64,000 nt of DNA from contig NZ_CP012382.1 in assembly GCF_001267885.1 (NCBI RefSeq), forward strand, positions 1,847,001 to 1,911,000. Reading direction: 5' to 3'. The position numbers and the translations under genes are program-made. This DNA comes from Streptomyces ambofaciens ATCC 23877. Its GTDB lineage: Bacteria; Actinomycetota; Actinomycetes; Streptomycetales; Streptomycetaceae. Positions 41,687 through 52,481 of the stretch are shown piece by piece. The notes under the pieces are model-generated. The model made no database searches and was not told the origin of the DNA. It was given only the letters and a program-made list of their open reading frames with translations. Within the stretch, counting starts at the first letter, position 1; each line of letters opens with the position of its first letter.

Positions 41687-43714
41687 TCAATCTTCAGACG
41701 AAGCGCTGCGGATTTCGCAGGCTTCGGCGGGATCTTCCCTCAACATGCGATCGGCCGTGCTCCGCTGCAGGCCGGCCGCCGTGTGATCGCCGAGCCGGTC
41801 GAGGGTGTCGGCCAGCCGCAGGTGCAGCGCGGCCTGGAGCCGGTCGTCCTCGGCCCGGCGGGCCCAGTCGACGGCCTCCTGGCAGGTGCGCAGCGACTCC
41901 TCGGGACGCCCGGCGTACTCCTGGACGCGGGCCAGCTCGCTCAACGCCCGCGCGTGTGCGGCCACGTCGCCCGTCCTGCGGTACCCGGCGGCCGCGGCGC
42001 GCCAGCCCCGCAGCGCCTCGCCGTAGCGGCCGGCGTAGGTGTGGGCGGTGGCGAGGCGGCCGTAGACGCGGGCGGCGTCGGCGCGCTCGGCCCGGGCCAG
42101 CCGCTGGGCGAGGGCCCGGCCGAACCAGTCGGCGGCCCGGTCGTAGTCGCCGAGCTCCAGGTGGGCGCCGCCTACGGATTCCATCGCGCGGGCGGTCGCG
42201 TACGGGTCGTCCGCCTCCCGTCCGGCGTCCAGCGCGGCCCGGTAGCGCACCAGCGCCTCGGCGGTACGGCCGGTGCGGGCGTCCAGGTCGGCCAGGTTGA
42301 GCAGGGCCGCCGCCTTCTCGCGGGGCAGTTCGCGCCGCTCGGCCACGTCGAGGACGAGGCGGTGGATGCCGTACAGGTCGGGGGCCGCCGCATGGGTGCC
42401 GAAGTGCGCCACCATGGCGCGCACCAGCTGGGACATCAGCCGCCGGGCGAGGGTGTCCAGCTCCCCGTCGGCGACCGCGAGGCGGGCCGCGGCCAGCAGC
42501 GCGGGCCGGCGGACGCTCAGCCATTCGGCGGCGGCCCGCGGGGTGGGGAAGCGCAGGGCGCGGGGCAGGGTCAGAAGCTTCTCGCGGGCCTGCGGGCTGT
42601 CGGTCTCGGTGACCGCCCGGCAGGACTGGAGCAGCCGTACCGTCCGCTCCAGCATGCGGGCGCGGGCGAGCTGGAGCTCGGCGGGCCGGTCGTGGGTCGT
42701 GGCGAGTCTGCGCAGGAAGGCGTGCAGGCAGCCGGGGACCTCGTACTCGGGCAGCGGGGAGTCGACCGCGCGCAGCACGCCGAGAGCGACGAAGTCGTCC
42801 AGTGCGGTCCGGGCGCCGTGCACCGAGCAGCCGGCGAGCGCGGACGCGGTGTGCGGGTCGACCAGGCCGGCCGGGGCGAGGGAGAGCAGCCGCAGCATCC
42901 GGGCGGCGGTGCTGGGCAGGGACGCGTAGGCGAGGCGGAAGACGCGGCTGAGCGGGGTGCCCTCGTCGTCCTCCGCGTGCACGTGCTTGGCGAGGTCGGC
43001 GACGGCCGCCTGGGGGCGGGCCGCGAGCCAGCCGCCGGCCAGGGTCAGCGCGGCGGGCTGCGCCTGGCAGACCTCGACCAGCTGCTCGGCGGCACGGGGG
43101 TCGACGGTGATGCGGACCGAGCCGGTGTGCCGGGACAGCAGCTCCATGGCCGACTTGGTGTCCAGCCCGCCCAGCGTGCACGGCCGGACGTCCGCGATGC
43201 CGGTCAGCGGGCCCTCGGCGACGACGACGGCCAGGCAGTGCGGGGTGTCCGGCAGCAGGGCGTCGACCTGCTCCGCGTCGGCCGCGTCGTCGAGCAGGAG
43301 GAGGACCTTGCGGTCGGCCAGGGCGGTACGCAGGGCCTCGGTGAGGTCGTCCTCGTCGGCCCCGGGCGGGGTCGGCCGGTCCAGCTCGGTGAGCAGTTCC
43401 CTGGCGAGCCGCGAGACGGGCACGCGCGTGCCGTCCGGTTCGCTCAGACGGGCCCGCAGCACACCGTCGGGGTAGCCGTCGGCCACCCGGGCGGCCAGTT
43501 CCCCGGCGAGCGCGGTGCGGCCCGAGCCGGGGCGGCCCGCGATGAGCAGCACGCGCGCGCGGGGGGCCTTGCGGCCGGAGAGGGTGTCCAGGCCCGCGCG
43601 TTCGATGTCGGCGCGCAGGTCCTTCAGCTCACGGTCGCGGCCCAGGAACCGACTCTCCTCGGCCACGTCCTCCGACAGCCGTACGCCGTCCGTGTCCACC
43701 GCCTGATCCGTCAC
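41687..43714 (-). CDS. STAND/NB-ARC ATPase with C-terminal TPR repeats
   Basis: The 675-residue cytoplasmic protein has an AAA-type ATPase domain (about 20-300): Walker A LLIAGRPGSGRTALAG near residue 60, Walker B VLLLLDDAADAEQVDALLP near 145, and an NB-ARC helical part. A winged-helix region (about 270-340) and then about 300 residues of TPR repeats (RYRAALDAGREADDPYATARAMES...YDRAADWFGRALAQRL...) follow. It lacks the N-terminal SARP or TIR domain seen in AfsR-like regulators, so the effector is unclear. The GTG at 43714 follows GGGAG by 8 bp. It reads in the same direction as ald. Confidence 0.8.
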   Translation of the reverse strand: MTDQAVDTDGVRLSEDVAEESRFLGRDRELKDLRADIERAGLDTLSGRKAPRARVLLIAGRPGSGRTALAGELAARVADGYPDGVLRARLSEPDGTRVPVSRLARELLTELDRPTPPGADEDDLTEALRTALADRKVLLLLDDAADAEQVDALLPDTPHCLAVVVAEGPLTGIADVRPCTLGGLDTKSAMELLSRHTGSVRITVDPRAAEQLVEVCQAQPAALTLAGGWLAARPQAAVADLAKHVHAEDDEGTPLSRVFRLAYASLPSTAARMLRLLSLAPAGLVDPHTASALAGCSVHGARTALDDFVALGVLRAVDSPLPEYEVPGCLHAFLRRLATTHDRPAELQLARARMLERTVRLLQSCRAVTETDSPQAREKLLTLPRALRFPTPRAAAEWLSVRRPALLAAARLAVADGELDTLARRLMSQLVRAMVAHFGTHAAAPDLYGIHRLVLDVAERRELPREKAAALLNLADLDARTGRTAEALVRYRAALDAGREADDPYATARAMESVGGAHLELGDYDRAADWFGRALAQRLARAERADAARVYGRLATAHTYAGRYGEALRGWRAAAAGYRRTGDVAAHARALSELARVQEYAGRPEESLRTCQEAVDWARRAEDDRLQAALHLRLADTLDRLGDHTAAGLQRSTADRMLREDPAEACEIRSASSED

Positions 43715-44205
43715 GGGCCACACTCCCGATCCCACCGCACGTCGGCGCCCGCCGGAACCCCGGTTCGGGCGTTTCCAGAGCCTAGTTCACGCTCTGCTAC
43801 GTTCCCGGCGGAGCGCGGCGGGCACGTCCCCCGATCGGATCAACCGATGGTCACACCGTGGAGGGCCCCGGGGGCGAGTGGGTCGGCGGCCCCGGCCCGC
43901 GCCGTGTGGGCGGCGTCCAGGCCCCGAGCGGGCGGGGCTCCCACCCCGGGAGCGAGTGGCACCGGCCGCGACCGAGCGGGACCGACCCCGGCAGCGAGTG
44001 GGACCGACCGCGACCGAGCGGGACCGACCCCGGCAGTGGCCGACGTCAGCCCCCGGAGCGAGTGGGGCCAGCCCGGAACTGAGGCGGACCGGGCCTCGGT
44101 TCCGGGTGGGAGTCAGCCTCCGGACCGGGCGGGAGTCAACCCCGGGGCCGGATGGGAGTCAGCCCCGGGATCGGGGTGGGAGTCAGCCCCGGGCCCCGGT
44201 GGGAG
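43715..44205. other. intergenic region with two short tandem repeats
   Basis: About 490 bp, very GC-rich, with no gene-like codon bias after the STAND start. It holds two duplicated 42-bp blocks (43952-44035) and a 23-bp repeat series (44104-44212). The rest is G/C-biased spacer that may include the promoter of the STAND gene close to 43735-43850. Confidence 0.6.
43952..44035. repeat. two 42-bp direct repeats
   Basis: Copies at 43952-43993 and 43994-44035 differ at only two bases. Each contains GCGAGTGG at its start and GACCGACCCCGGCA at its end. The pair is adjacent to the STAND gene upstream region, non-coding, and of unknown role. Confidence 0.85.
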
Positions 44206-44212
44206 TCAGGCC
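44104..44212. repeat. 23-bp degenerate tandem repeat, GGGAGTCAGCC core
   Basis: Five units begin at 44104, 44127, 44150, 44173 and 44198 (the last partial; the fourth is 25 bp). Each carries a TGGGAGTCAGC-type core. The array ends across the stop codon of the minus-strand NUDIX gene. Nothing shows that it is coding. Confidence 0.8.
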
Positions 44213-44841
44213 TCGAACGGACGCGCCGGCCAGGGTGCCTCCGCCGGGCGCAGGGTGTCGAGCCCGTCCCCCTGCTCGGCCGCGACCAGCGACAGCACGC
44301 CCACCACCAGGCAGTTGTTGTGCAGCTCGCCCGCGAGCACACCCCGGACCAGGTCCGCGACGGGCACCCGCGCCAGCTCCATGTCGGCCTCTTCGTCCTC
44401 GACCTCGAAGCGCGCGCCCTCGGCCTCGGACAGGTTCCGCGCGAGGAAGATCCGCACGGCCTCGTCGCAGCCGCCGGGGGTGGTGTAGACGTCGGTCAGC
44501 ACCCGCCAGTCCTCGGCCTTGACGTGGGCCTCTTCGTAGAGCTCGCGCTGGGCGGCGTGCAGCGGGTTCTCGCCGGGGACGTCGAGCAGGCCCGCCGGGA
44601 TCTCCCACAGCTTCTCGCGCACCGGGTGGCGGTACTGCCGGATGACCAGCACCCGTCCCTCGTCGTCCAGGGCGAGGACGGCCACGGAGCCGGGGTGGAC
44701 CTGGTAGTCGCGGGTCACCACGGAGCCGTCGGGCATGACCACGTCGTCCTGGCGGACGGAGGTCTTGTTGCCCTGGAACGGCGTCCGTGTGCCCCGGACC
44801 TCCCACTCTTCGGGGATGTCCTTGATGCTGCTGCCCGTCAT
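44206..44841 (-). CDS. NUDIX hydrolase, ADP-ribose pyrophosphatase type
   Basis: The 211-residue protein has the ADP-ribose pyrophosphatase layout: N-terminal strand SVAVLALDDEGRVLVIRQYRHPVREKLWEIPAGLLDVPGENPLHAAQRELYEEAH, in which GLLDVPGE...RELYEEA is the NUDIX box (with an extra residue typical of actinobacterial homologues). ARNLSEAEGARFEVEDEEADMELARVP gives acidic residues after the box. It probably hydrolyses ADP-ribose to AMP and ribose 5-phosphate. The open frame runs across pyrG, but the ATG at 44841 is the domain start. It follows pyrG in the same direction. Confidence 0.88.
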   Translation of the reverse strand: MTGSSIKDIPEEWEVRGTRTPFQGNKTSVRQDDVVMPDGSVVTRDYQVHPGSVAVLALDDEGRVLVIRQYRHPVREKLWEIPAGLLDVPGENPLHAAQRELYEEAHVKAEDWRVLTDVYTTPGGCDEAVRIFLARNLSEAEGARFEVEDEEADMELARVPVADLVRGVLAGELHNNCLVVGVLSLVAAEQGDGLDTLRPAEAPWPARPFEA

Positions 44842-44873
44842 GCCTGACCTGCCCTTCCAGACGTACGCGAAAA

Positions 44874-44909
44874 GCCGGGGCACGCGCCGTTGAATGCGCG
44901 CGCCCCGGC
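44874..44909. terminator. hairpin after pyrG
   Basis: GCCGGGGC-A-CGCGC (44874-44887) pairs with GCGCG-C-GCCCCGGC (44896-44909) with one mismatch, and the loop is 8 nt. It lies between the pyrG stop (44928) and the downstream NUDIX start, so the two may be transcribed separately. Confidence 0.65.
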
Positions 44910-44927
44910 CACCGTACAACTGGTGTG

Positions 44928-46577
<1,650 letters not shown>

Positions 46578-47121
46578 GGCCAAGAGGGGGCTCCCGTGGT
46601 CGCGGTCTGGGGTGCGGTGCGTTCGTCGTCCGACCCGGTCGTACCGGGTTGTCGTCGGCGGCGCCGTCGCTGCGGTTCCGGGGTTTTTCTCCCACCGGTC
46701 CACGGGCTACCAGCGTATCAGCGCCTCGGGGCGATGGCTTCCGGCCACCCTCCGCGCACGCCCGGACACGCAGGCGCGCGGCTCACCGTTTCCTCACCCG
46801 GTGGTCACCCGTTCGGCGGACCCGGGTTGCCCGGAGCGGCACACAGATCATCTACGTGCGACGTATCCTGCTCGGACGTTCGCTGCCGAGACCGCCCCGG
46901 TGAGACGGCACCACCCCCCGCCCGTCAGCACCGGAACAATGAGAGCTCGTCGGTTCGTTGAGAAACGGTTGACCTTTGCGGCACAGCGTTTGGCTTCCCG
47001 GCCGAACGGCTGCTTTGCTTCATGGCTCAACGACGCATGACACAGACACCTGACCTCACCCTTGACCGCACTAGCGACCGCCCCCACGCGGGGTGACGTG
47101 GCCGTTCGACTGGAGTTGCAC
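46578..47121. other. intergenic region between pyrG and the GH15 gene
   Basis: About 540 bp containing the divergent promoters of pyrG and the GH15 gene. An AT-richer segment at about 46930-47060 could be the GH15 promoter side. A 24-codon frame (47022-47096, MAQRRMTQTPDLTL...) ends 25 bp before the GH15 start and might be a leader peptide, but no ribosome site supports it. No repeat or strong hairpin was seen. Confidence 0.45.
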
Positions 47122-48924
47122 GTGGCCGGGCGCATCGAAGACTACGCACTCATCGGAGACATGCAGACCGCTGCCCTGGTCTGCCGGGACGGCACAGTCG
47201 ACTGGCTGTGCCTGCCCCGCTTCGACTCGCATGCCATCTTCGCCGGTCTGCTGGGCACCGGAGAACACGGGTTCTGGCGGATGGGCCCCGCCTACGCGCC
47301 CGGCGCCGAGCCGCCCACGGCGGCCCGGCGGAGCTACCGCGGCGACTCGCTGGTCCTGGAGTCCGAGTGGGACACCCCCCGCGGCACCGTCAGGGTGATC
47401 GATTTCATGCCGCCGCGCGACGGCGCACCGCAGCTGATCCGGATCGTGGAGGGTGTCTCCGGCCGGGTGCCGATGCGCTCGGAGCTGCGGATGCGGTTCA
47501 GCTACGGCCGTGTCGTCCCGTGGGTGCACAAGCACGAGGGCCGCACGGTGGCCGTCGCGGGCCCCGACTCCGTGTGGTTCGACACAGAGGTCGAGACCTA
47601 CGGCAAGGCGCTCACGACCTTCGCGGACTTCACGGTCGCGCCGGGTGACCGGATCGCGTTCACCATCTCGTGGGAGCCGTCGCACAAGGAGCCGCCGGCG
47701 CTGCCGGAGCCGGAGCAGTCGCTGGTGGCGACGGAGGAGTTCTGGCGCGACTGGGTCGAGCACTGCACGTACCACGGCCCCTACCGGGAGGCCGTGGTCC
47801 GCTCCCTGATCACGCTGAAGGCCCTGACGTACGCCCCCACCGGCGGCATCGTGGCCGCGCCCACCACCTCCCTGCCGGAGGACATCGGCGGCGTCCGCAA
47901 CTGGGACTACCGCTACACCTGGCTGCGCGACGCCGCGATCACCCTGTCCTCGCTGCTGCGCACCGGCTACCGCGAGGAGGCCCGCGCCTGGCGCGAGTGG
48001 CTGCTGCGCGCGGTCGCCGGCGACCCGGAGAACCTGCAGATCATGTACGGCATCGCCGGCGAGCGCGAGCTGGGCGAGGCGGAGCTGGACTGGCTGCCCG
48101 GCTACGAGGGCTCCGGACCGGTGCGGGTCGGCAACGGCGCCGCGCACCAGCTCCAGCTGGACGTCTACGGCGAGGTCACCGAGGCCCTGCACCTGGCCCA
48201 CATGACGGGCCTGTCCCGCAACGACTACGCGTCGGTGCTCCAGCTCAAGCTGATCCGCTACCTGGAGGACCACTGGCAGGAGCCGGACGAGGGCATCTGG
48301 GAGGTGCGCGGCCCGCGCCGCCACTTCGTGCACTCCAAGGTGATGGCCTGGGTCGCCGTCGACCGCACCATCAAGCTGATCGAGTCCGGTGACGCCGACG
48401 GCCCGCTGGAGCGCTGGAAGCAGCTGCGCGACGACATCCACCGGGACGTGTGCGAGAAGGGCTACGACAAGGAACGCAACACCTTCACGCAGTCCTACGG
48501 CTCCCGGGAGCTGGACGCCTCGCTGCTGCTGATCCCGCAGATGGGCTTCCTGCCGCCGGACGACAAGCGGGTCATCGGCACCATCGAGGCCATCCAGCGG
48601 GAGCTGTCCACCTCGGACGGCTTCATCCTGCGCTACCCGACGGAGGGTGGCGACGAGGGCGTGGACGGTCTGCCCGGCGACGAAGGCGCCTTCCTGGCCT
48701 GCTCGTTCTGGATGGCCGACGACCTGGCAATGATCGGCCGGGTGGACGAGGCGCGGAAGCTCTTCGAGAAGCTCCTGTCCCTGCGCAACGACCTGGGCCT
48801 CCTGGCCGAGGAGTGGGACCCCCGCCTCCAGCGTCAGGTCGGCAACTTCCCGCAGGCCTTCAGCCACGTCCCCCTGATCGACACGGCCCTGCGGCTCACG
48901 GCGAGCGGGGCCTACGGGGGCTGA
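47122..48924 (+). CDS. glycoside hydrolase family 15 enzyme (glucoamylase/trehalase-like)
   Basis: The 600-residue cytoplasmic protein has an N-terminal beta-sandwich (AGRIEDYALIGDMQTAALVCRDGTVDWLCLPRFDSHAIFAGLLG, about 1-200) and an (alpha/alpha)6 catalytic barrel (from YTWLRDAAITLSSLLRTGYREEA). Candidate catalytic acids are Glu in PDEGIWEVRG (about 395) and Glu in LLAEEWDPR (about 570). It resembles the actinobacterial GH15 group that includes trehalases. The GTG at 47122 follows GGAG by 6 bp; an in-frame GTG at 47098 has a weaker site. It stands alone. Confidence 0.85.
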   Translation: MAGRIEDYALIGDMQTAALVCRDGTVDWLCLPRFDSHAIFAGLLGTGEHGFWRMGPAYAPGAEPPTAARRSYRGDSLVLESEWDTPRGTVRVIDFMPPRDGAPQLIRIVEGVSGRVPMRSELRMRFSYGRVVPWVHKHEGRTVAVAGPDSVWFDTEVETYGKALTTFADFTVAPGDRIAFTISWEPSHKEPPALPEPEQSLVATEEFWRDWVEHCTYHGPYREAVVRSLITLKALTYAPTGGIVAAPTTSLPEDIGGVRNWDYRYTWLRDAAITLSSLLRTGYREEARAWREWLLRAVAGDPENLQIMYGIAGERELGEAELDWLPGYEGSGPVRVGNGAAHQLQLDVYGEVTEALHLAHMTGLSRNDYASVLQLKLIRYLEDHWQEPDEGIWEVRGPRRHFVHSKVMAWVAVDRTIKLIESGDADGPLERWKQLRDDIHRDVCEKGYDKERNTFTQSYGSRELDASLLLIPQMGFLPPDDKRVIGTIEAIQRELSTSDGFILRYPTEGGDEGVDGLPGDEGAFLACSFWMADDLAMIGRVDEARKLFEKLLSLRNDLGLLAEEWDPRLQRQVGNFPQAFSHVPLIDTALRLTASGAYGG

Positions 48925-49502
48925 CCCGCCCGTCCTGCCCGCAGCCACCACCGGCCGCGGGCAGCCACGCCGTGACCGCACGCGGCTGCGGGCGGTCACA
49001 CCGGACGTACGGCTGCGGGCGGTCACACCGGTAGTGCGGTTGCGGGCGGTCACAGCGGTAGTGCGGTTGCGGGCGGTCACAGCGGTAGTGGGGTTGCGGG
49101 CGGTCACGCGGGCCGCGCGTCCGCGGGCCGGCACGCGCCGGCCGCCGTCACCGCGGGCGCGCGCCCCCGCCCGCCGCGGGGCGAGGGCCCGCACGGCCGC
49201 GCGGGCACTCGCCCCGCGACTCGGGCCCTCGCCTCGCTGGAGCGGCACGCGGGGGCGCCCGGGGCCCGCGCGGCCCCGGGCCCTCGCCTCGCTGGGGCGG
49301 CACGGTGGGCGCTGGGCGGCCTCCCATGCCGTTCGGACCCTGGGGGAGGCACCGCGCGGCGCCGGGCCGCGCCCCGCCTCAGGACCGCGCGGGCGCCGGG
49401 CACCCGGCAGGCACGGGCCACGCGGGCCCCGCCCCGGGGCACCCCCGGGGCACCGCCCGCCCGAGATGAAGCCGCCCCTCACCCCCAGGTACCGTCCGCT
49501 GC
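48925..49502. other. intergenic region with 27-bp repeats and extreme GC
   Basis: About 580 bp. It contains a 27-bp tandem array (48987-49121) and then 380 bp of extremely G/C-rich sequence with no gene-like features except long accidental open frames, ending at the PucR start. The ribosome site of pucR is not obvious. Confidence 0.6.
48987..49121. repeat. five 27-bp tandem repeats
   Basis: Units at 48987-49013, 49014-49040, 49041-49067, 49068-49094 and 49095-49121 begin TGCGGGCGGTCAC. Copies 2-4 are nearly identical (CGGTAGTGCGGT endings); the first and last are diverged. In one frame this reads as repeats of nine residues, but no gene explains it. Confidence 0.9.
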
Positions 49503-51137
49503 ATGAACACCCCCAGCGCACCCCCACCCTCGGGGATCACCGTGCAGCGTGCCCTGGAACTCCCCGGCCTCCGCAGCGGCCTGCCGGAGATCCTGGCCGG
49601 TGCCGACCGCCTGCACCGCACCGTGCGCTGGGTCCACGCCGGGGAGGTGCCCAACATCGCCTCCCTGCTCAAGGGCGGCGAGCTCCTGCTGACCACGGGC
49701 TACGGCCTCGGCACCCGCCCGGCCGAGCAGCGCGCCTTCGTCCGTACGCTCGCCGAGCGCGGCATCGCGGCCCTCGTCGTGGAGCTCGGCCCGCGCTTCA
49801 CCCGGTTGCCCGCGACCCTCGTGGACACCGCCCGCGCGGCCGGACTGCCGCTGGTCCAGCTCCACCGCGAGGTGCCCTTCGTGACGGTCACCGAGGAGGT
49901 CCACACCGAGATCGTCAACGGTCACTACGCGCTGCTCCAGCGGGCCGAGGAGGTGCACCGCCGCTGTACGGAGGCCCTGCTGGGCGGCGGCGGGGTGCCC
50001 CAGGTCCTCGGCATCCTGGCCGACTTCGGGGACAACCCGGTCTTCCTGGAGACCACCGACGGCCGCCTCCTGTACGCCGCCGGCTCCGGCCCCGAGGGCG
50101 CCGACCCGCTCCAGGTGTGGGAGGGGCTGCGCGGCCCGCACAAGGACGCCCCTCCCCCGGCGGGCTCGGTCCTGGTGGACGTACCCGGCGGCGGCCCGGG
50201 CGCCGGTTCGGTGCGCGCCCGGCTCGCCCTCCTGCCCGTGCGGTCCCCGCTGGCGCCGGTGCACCGGATGGCGGCGGAGCGGGCGGCCGGCATCCTCGCC
50301 GTGGTGCTGATGCAGGCGCGGCAGGAGGAGGAACTGGCGGCGCGTGGGCGCGGCGACTTCCTCACCGACCTCGCCGAGGGGCGGATCACCGCGGAGGACG
50401 CCCCGGCGCAGGCACGCGTCCTGGGCTTCAAGCCCGGCGCCGGCCCGCTGCTCCCGGTGGTGATGCGGCTGGGCGACTCCCTCTCCCCCTCCGGTGGCGG
50501 CTGGGCGGTGCTGGCGCGCGCGGTCGCCGAGGAACTGGCGTCGGTCGGGGTGCCGGTCCTGCTGGGCGTACGACCGGTGGAGGGCCGGGTCCCGCTCCTG
50601 GTGGGCCTGCGCTCGGAGCCGGAGCGGGCGGCGGTCGCGGACCGGGTTGCGGCGGCGCTGCGGGCGGGCGTGGAGCGGGCCGGGATGCGGCGGCCGGGGG
50701 CGCAGCCGCCCGTCGTGGTCGTCGGGGTGGCGGGCGGCTGGGCGGCGGCCTCCGCGAGCCTCAGGCACGCGGCGGAGACGGCGACCGCGGCCCAGGGGCT
50801 CACCGACCGGCCCTGGTACGACGCCCGGCGTCTCGACATCGACCTGCTGCTGTGGCGGCTGCGTGACCACCCGGACCTCGCGGCCTTCGTGGACCGGGCG
50901 ATCGGTCCCCTCCGCGACCACGACGACCGGTCCAAGCCGCCGTTGCTGCCCACGCTCCAGACGTACCTGGCGCACGCCGGACGCAAGGCGGAGACGGCGC
51001 GCGAACTCCACCTCAACCGACAGACGCTCTACAACCGGCTGGCGCGGATCGGGGAGTTGCTGGGCACGGATCTCGACGACCCGCAGACCGTGCTGGCGTT
51101 GAGCCTGGCACTGCGCGCGCGTCGGCACGTGGCGTGA
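49503..51137 (+). CDS. PucR family transcriptional regulator
   Basis: The 544-residue protein matches the PucR architecture. The N-terminal PucR domain (ALELPGLRSGLPEILAGADRLHRTVRWVHAGEVPNIASLLKGGELLLTTG, about 15-62) is followed by a central region and a C-terminal helix-turn-helix (YLAHAGRKAETARELHLNRQTLYNRLARIGELLGTDLDDPQTVLALSLAL, about 490-540). PucR proteins typically activate purine, urate or amino-acid catabolism genes. No such operon is adjacent. The ATG at 49503 gives the full domain; the gene converges on the glycosyltransferase. Confidence 0.9.
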   Translation: MNTPSAPPPSGITVQRALELPGLRSGLPEILAGADRLHRTVRWVHAGEVPNIASLLKGGELLLTTGYGLGTRPAEQRAFVRTLAERGIAALVVELGPRFTRLPATLVDTARAAGLPLVQLHREVPFVTVTEEVHTEIVNGHYALLQRAEEVHRRCTEALLGGGGVPQVLGILADFGDNPVFLETTDGRLLYAAGSGPEGADPLQVWEGLRGPHKDAPPPAGSVLVDVPGGGPGAGSVRARLALLPVRSPLAPVHRMAAERAAGILAVVLMQARQEEELAARGRGDFLTDLAEGRITAEDAPAQARVLGFKPGAGPLLPVVMRLGDSLSPSGGGWAVLARAVAEELASVGVPVLLGVRPVEGRVPLLVGLRSEPERAAVADRVAAALRAGVERAGMRRPGAQPPVVVVGVAGGWAAASASLRHAAETATAAQGLTDRPWYDARRLDIDLLLWRLRDHPDLAAFVDRAIGPLRDHDDRSKPPLLPTLQTYLAHAGRKAETARELHLNRQTLYNRLARIGELLGTDLDDPQTVLALSLALRARRHVA

Positions 51138-51147
51138 CCGGGCCCGT

Positions 51148-52293
51148 TCAGAGCATCGGCGTGGGCTGCGTCAACTCGTCGTAGACGCTGAGGACCTGCG
51201 CGACGGTCTCGTCCTCGGTCGGCCAGGTGGCGGCCTGCCGCACGCCCCTGTCCCTCAGTTCCTCGCACCGCCCGGGATCGTCCAGCAGCCGGATCACGGC
51301 GCGGGCGAGTGCCTCCGCGTCCCCGGCCGGGACGAGTTCGGCGGCGTCACCGACGAGTTCGGGGATGCCGCCCGCGTCACTCGCCACGAGCGGCAGGCGC
51401 GCGGTGAGCGCCTCCTGGGCGAGGACGGAGCGGGCCTCCCGGCGGCTCGGCAGCAGCGCGAGGTCGGCCGCCGCCAGCAGGTCGCCGACGTCGTCACGGC
51501 TGCCGATGAGGACCACCGGCAGCCCCTCGTCCTCGATCCGCCGCTGAAGGTGCGGGCGTGCGGGGCCCTCACCGGCGACGACGACCAGCGGTACGGGATC
51601 GAGACGGCGCCAGGCGCGGGCCGCGTCGAGCAGGACGTCGTAGCCCCGGTGCGGCTCCAGGGAACCGACGGCGAGGAGCAACGGGCGTCCGATGGCGCCG
51701 AGTTCGGCTCGGATCTTGGGGCGCCGCCGGTCGGGGTCGTCGGGTTCGGCCGGCCCGCACGGCCGGGCGGGGAGCGCGACGGGCCCGAGCCGGGCGTCCC
51801 GCGCACCGGCCCCTCGTGCCCCGTCGACCAGTTCCGACGTGGCGCCCAGCACCACGGTGGCGGCCTTCATCACCCGCCGTTCCAGGACGCGCAGCAGATG
51901 GGCGCGCGCTCCCTCGGCGCGGGCCCGGTCGTGCCAGGTGACGACCAGCGGGGTGCGGACCCGTCGCCCGCCGAGAGCCAGCGCGGCGCGGAAGGAGGCG
52001 TGCAGTCCGTGCGCGTGCACCAGGTCGGCGTCCGCGCACACCGCCCGCAGCGCGGCCACGGAGACGGGGTCGCTGCTGCGCGGTACGTGCACGTGCTCCG
52101 CTCCCGCGCCCGTGAAGTCGTAGGTGCGTTCCGCATCGGCGGGGGCGCACACCGTCACTTTCACGCCCCGTGCGACGAGCCCCGCGGCCAGGGAGCGCAC
52201 GTGCGCGCTGCTGCCGGCGTTGCCGCCGCCCAGCACCTGCACGGTGCGCAGCGGCGACTGGCCGTGCGGGGCGTGGCTGCTCACGGGGGTCAC
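51148..52293 (-). CDS. GT4-type glycosyltransferase
   Basis: The 381-residue protein has two Rossmann domains of the GT-B fold. The first opens LRTVQVLGGGNAGSSAHVRSLAAGLVARGVKVTVCAP (about 12-50). The second has LLLAVGSLEPHRGYDVLLDAARAW, SRDDVGDLLAAADLALLPSRREARSVLAQEALTARLPLVASDAGGIPELVGDAAELVP, with the E-x7-E-like donor site. It uses a nucleotide sugar to build a surface glycan or small glycoside. I chose the GTG at 52293; the frame is open further upstream but without conservation. It is followed upstream by a membrane-protein remnant. Confidence 0.87.
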   Translation of the reverse strand: MTPVSSHAPHGQSPLRTVQVLGGGNAGSSAHVRSLAAGLVARGVKVTVCAPADAERTYDFTGAGAEHVHVPRSSDPVSVAALRAVCADADLVHAHGLHASFRAALALGGRRVRTPLVVTWHDRARAEGARAHLLRVLERRVMKAATVVLGATSELVDGARGAGARDARLGPVALPARPCGPAEPDDPDRRRPKIRAELGAIGRPLLLAVGSLEPHRGYDVLLDAARAWRRLDPVPLVVVAGEGPARPHLQRRIEDEGLPVVLIGSRDDVGDLLAAADLALLPSRREARSVLAQEALTARLPLVASDAGGIPELVGDAAELVPAGDAEALARAVIRLLDDPGRCEELRDRGVRQAATWPTEDETVAQVLSVYDELTQPTPML

Positions 52294-52481
52294 GTGGCCG
52301 GGGCTCCTGGTTTCTGCGGGGGGACGGTCACGAAGAACGTACAGAACGATGGTGCGGGGAGGGCGCGCCGCAAGGCCTCTGCGCGGCACACCCTCAAGGA
52401 TGCCAGGCCGTACGGGTGTTCCGGGTACGACGACCGTCGCGCGCGGGCGACCGGCGGGGCAACGAGACAGGGCCAGTTCAC

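Noticed and set aside
47022..47096. 24-codon frame MAQRRMTQTPDLTL before the GH15 gene
   Set aside because: It lacks a ribosome site and clear codon bias over so short a length; kept only as a possible leader peptide.
48987..49121. Possible CRISPR array
   Set aside because: The units are contiguous, without unique spacers, and no cas genes are present, so these are plain tandem repeats.
49034..50866. Plus-strand frame of 610 codons overlapping the PucR gene
   Set aside because: The first part is the 27-bp repeat read as nine-residue repeats; the rest is a shadow of PucR in another frame.
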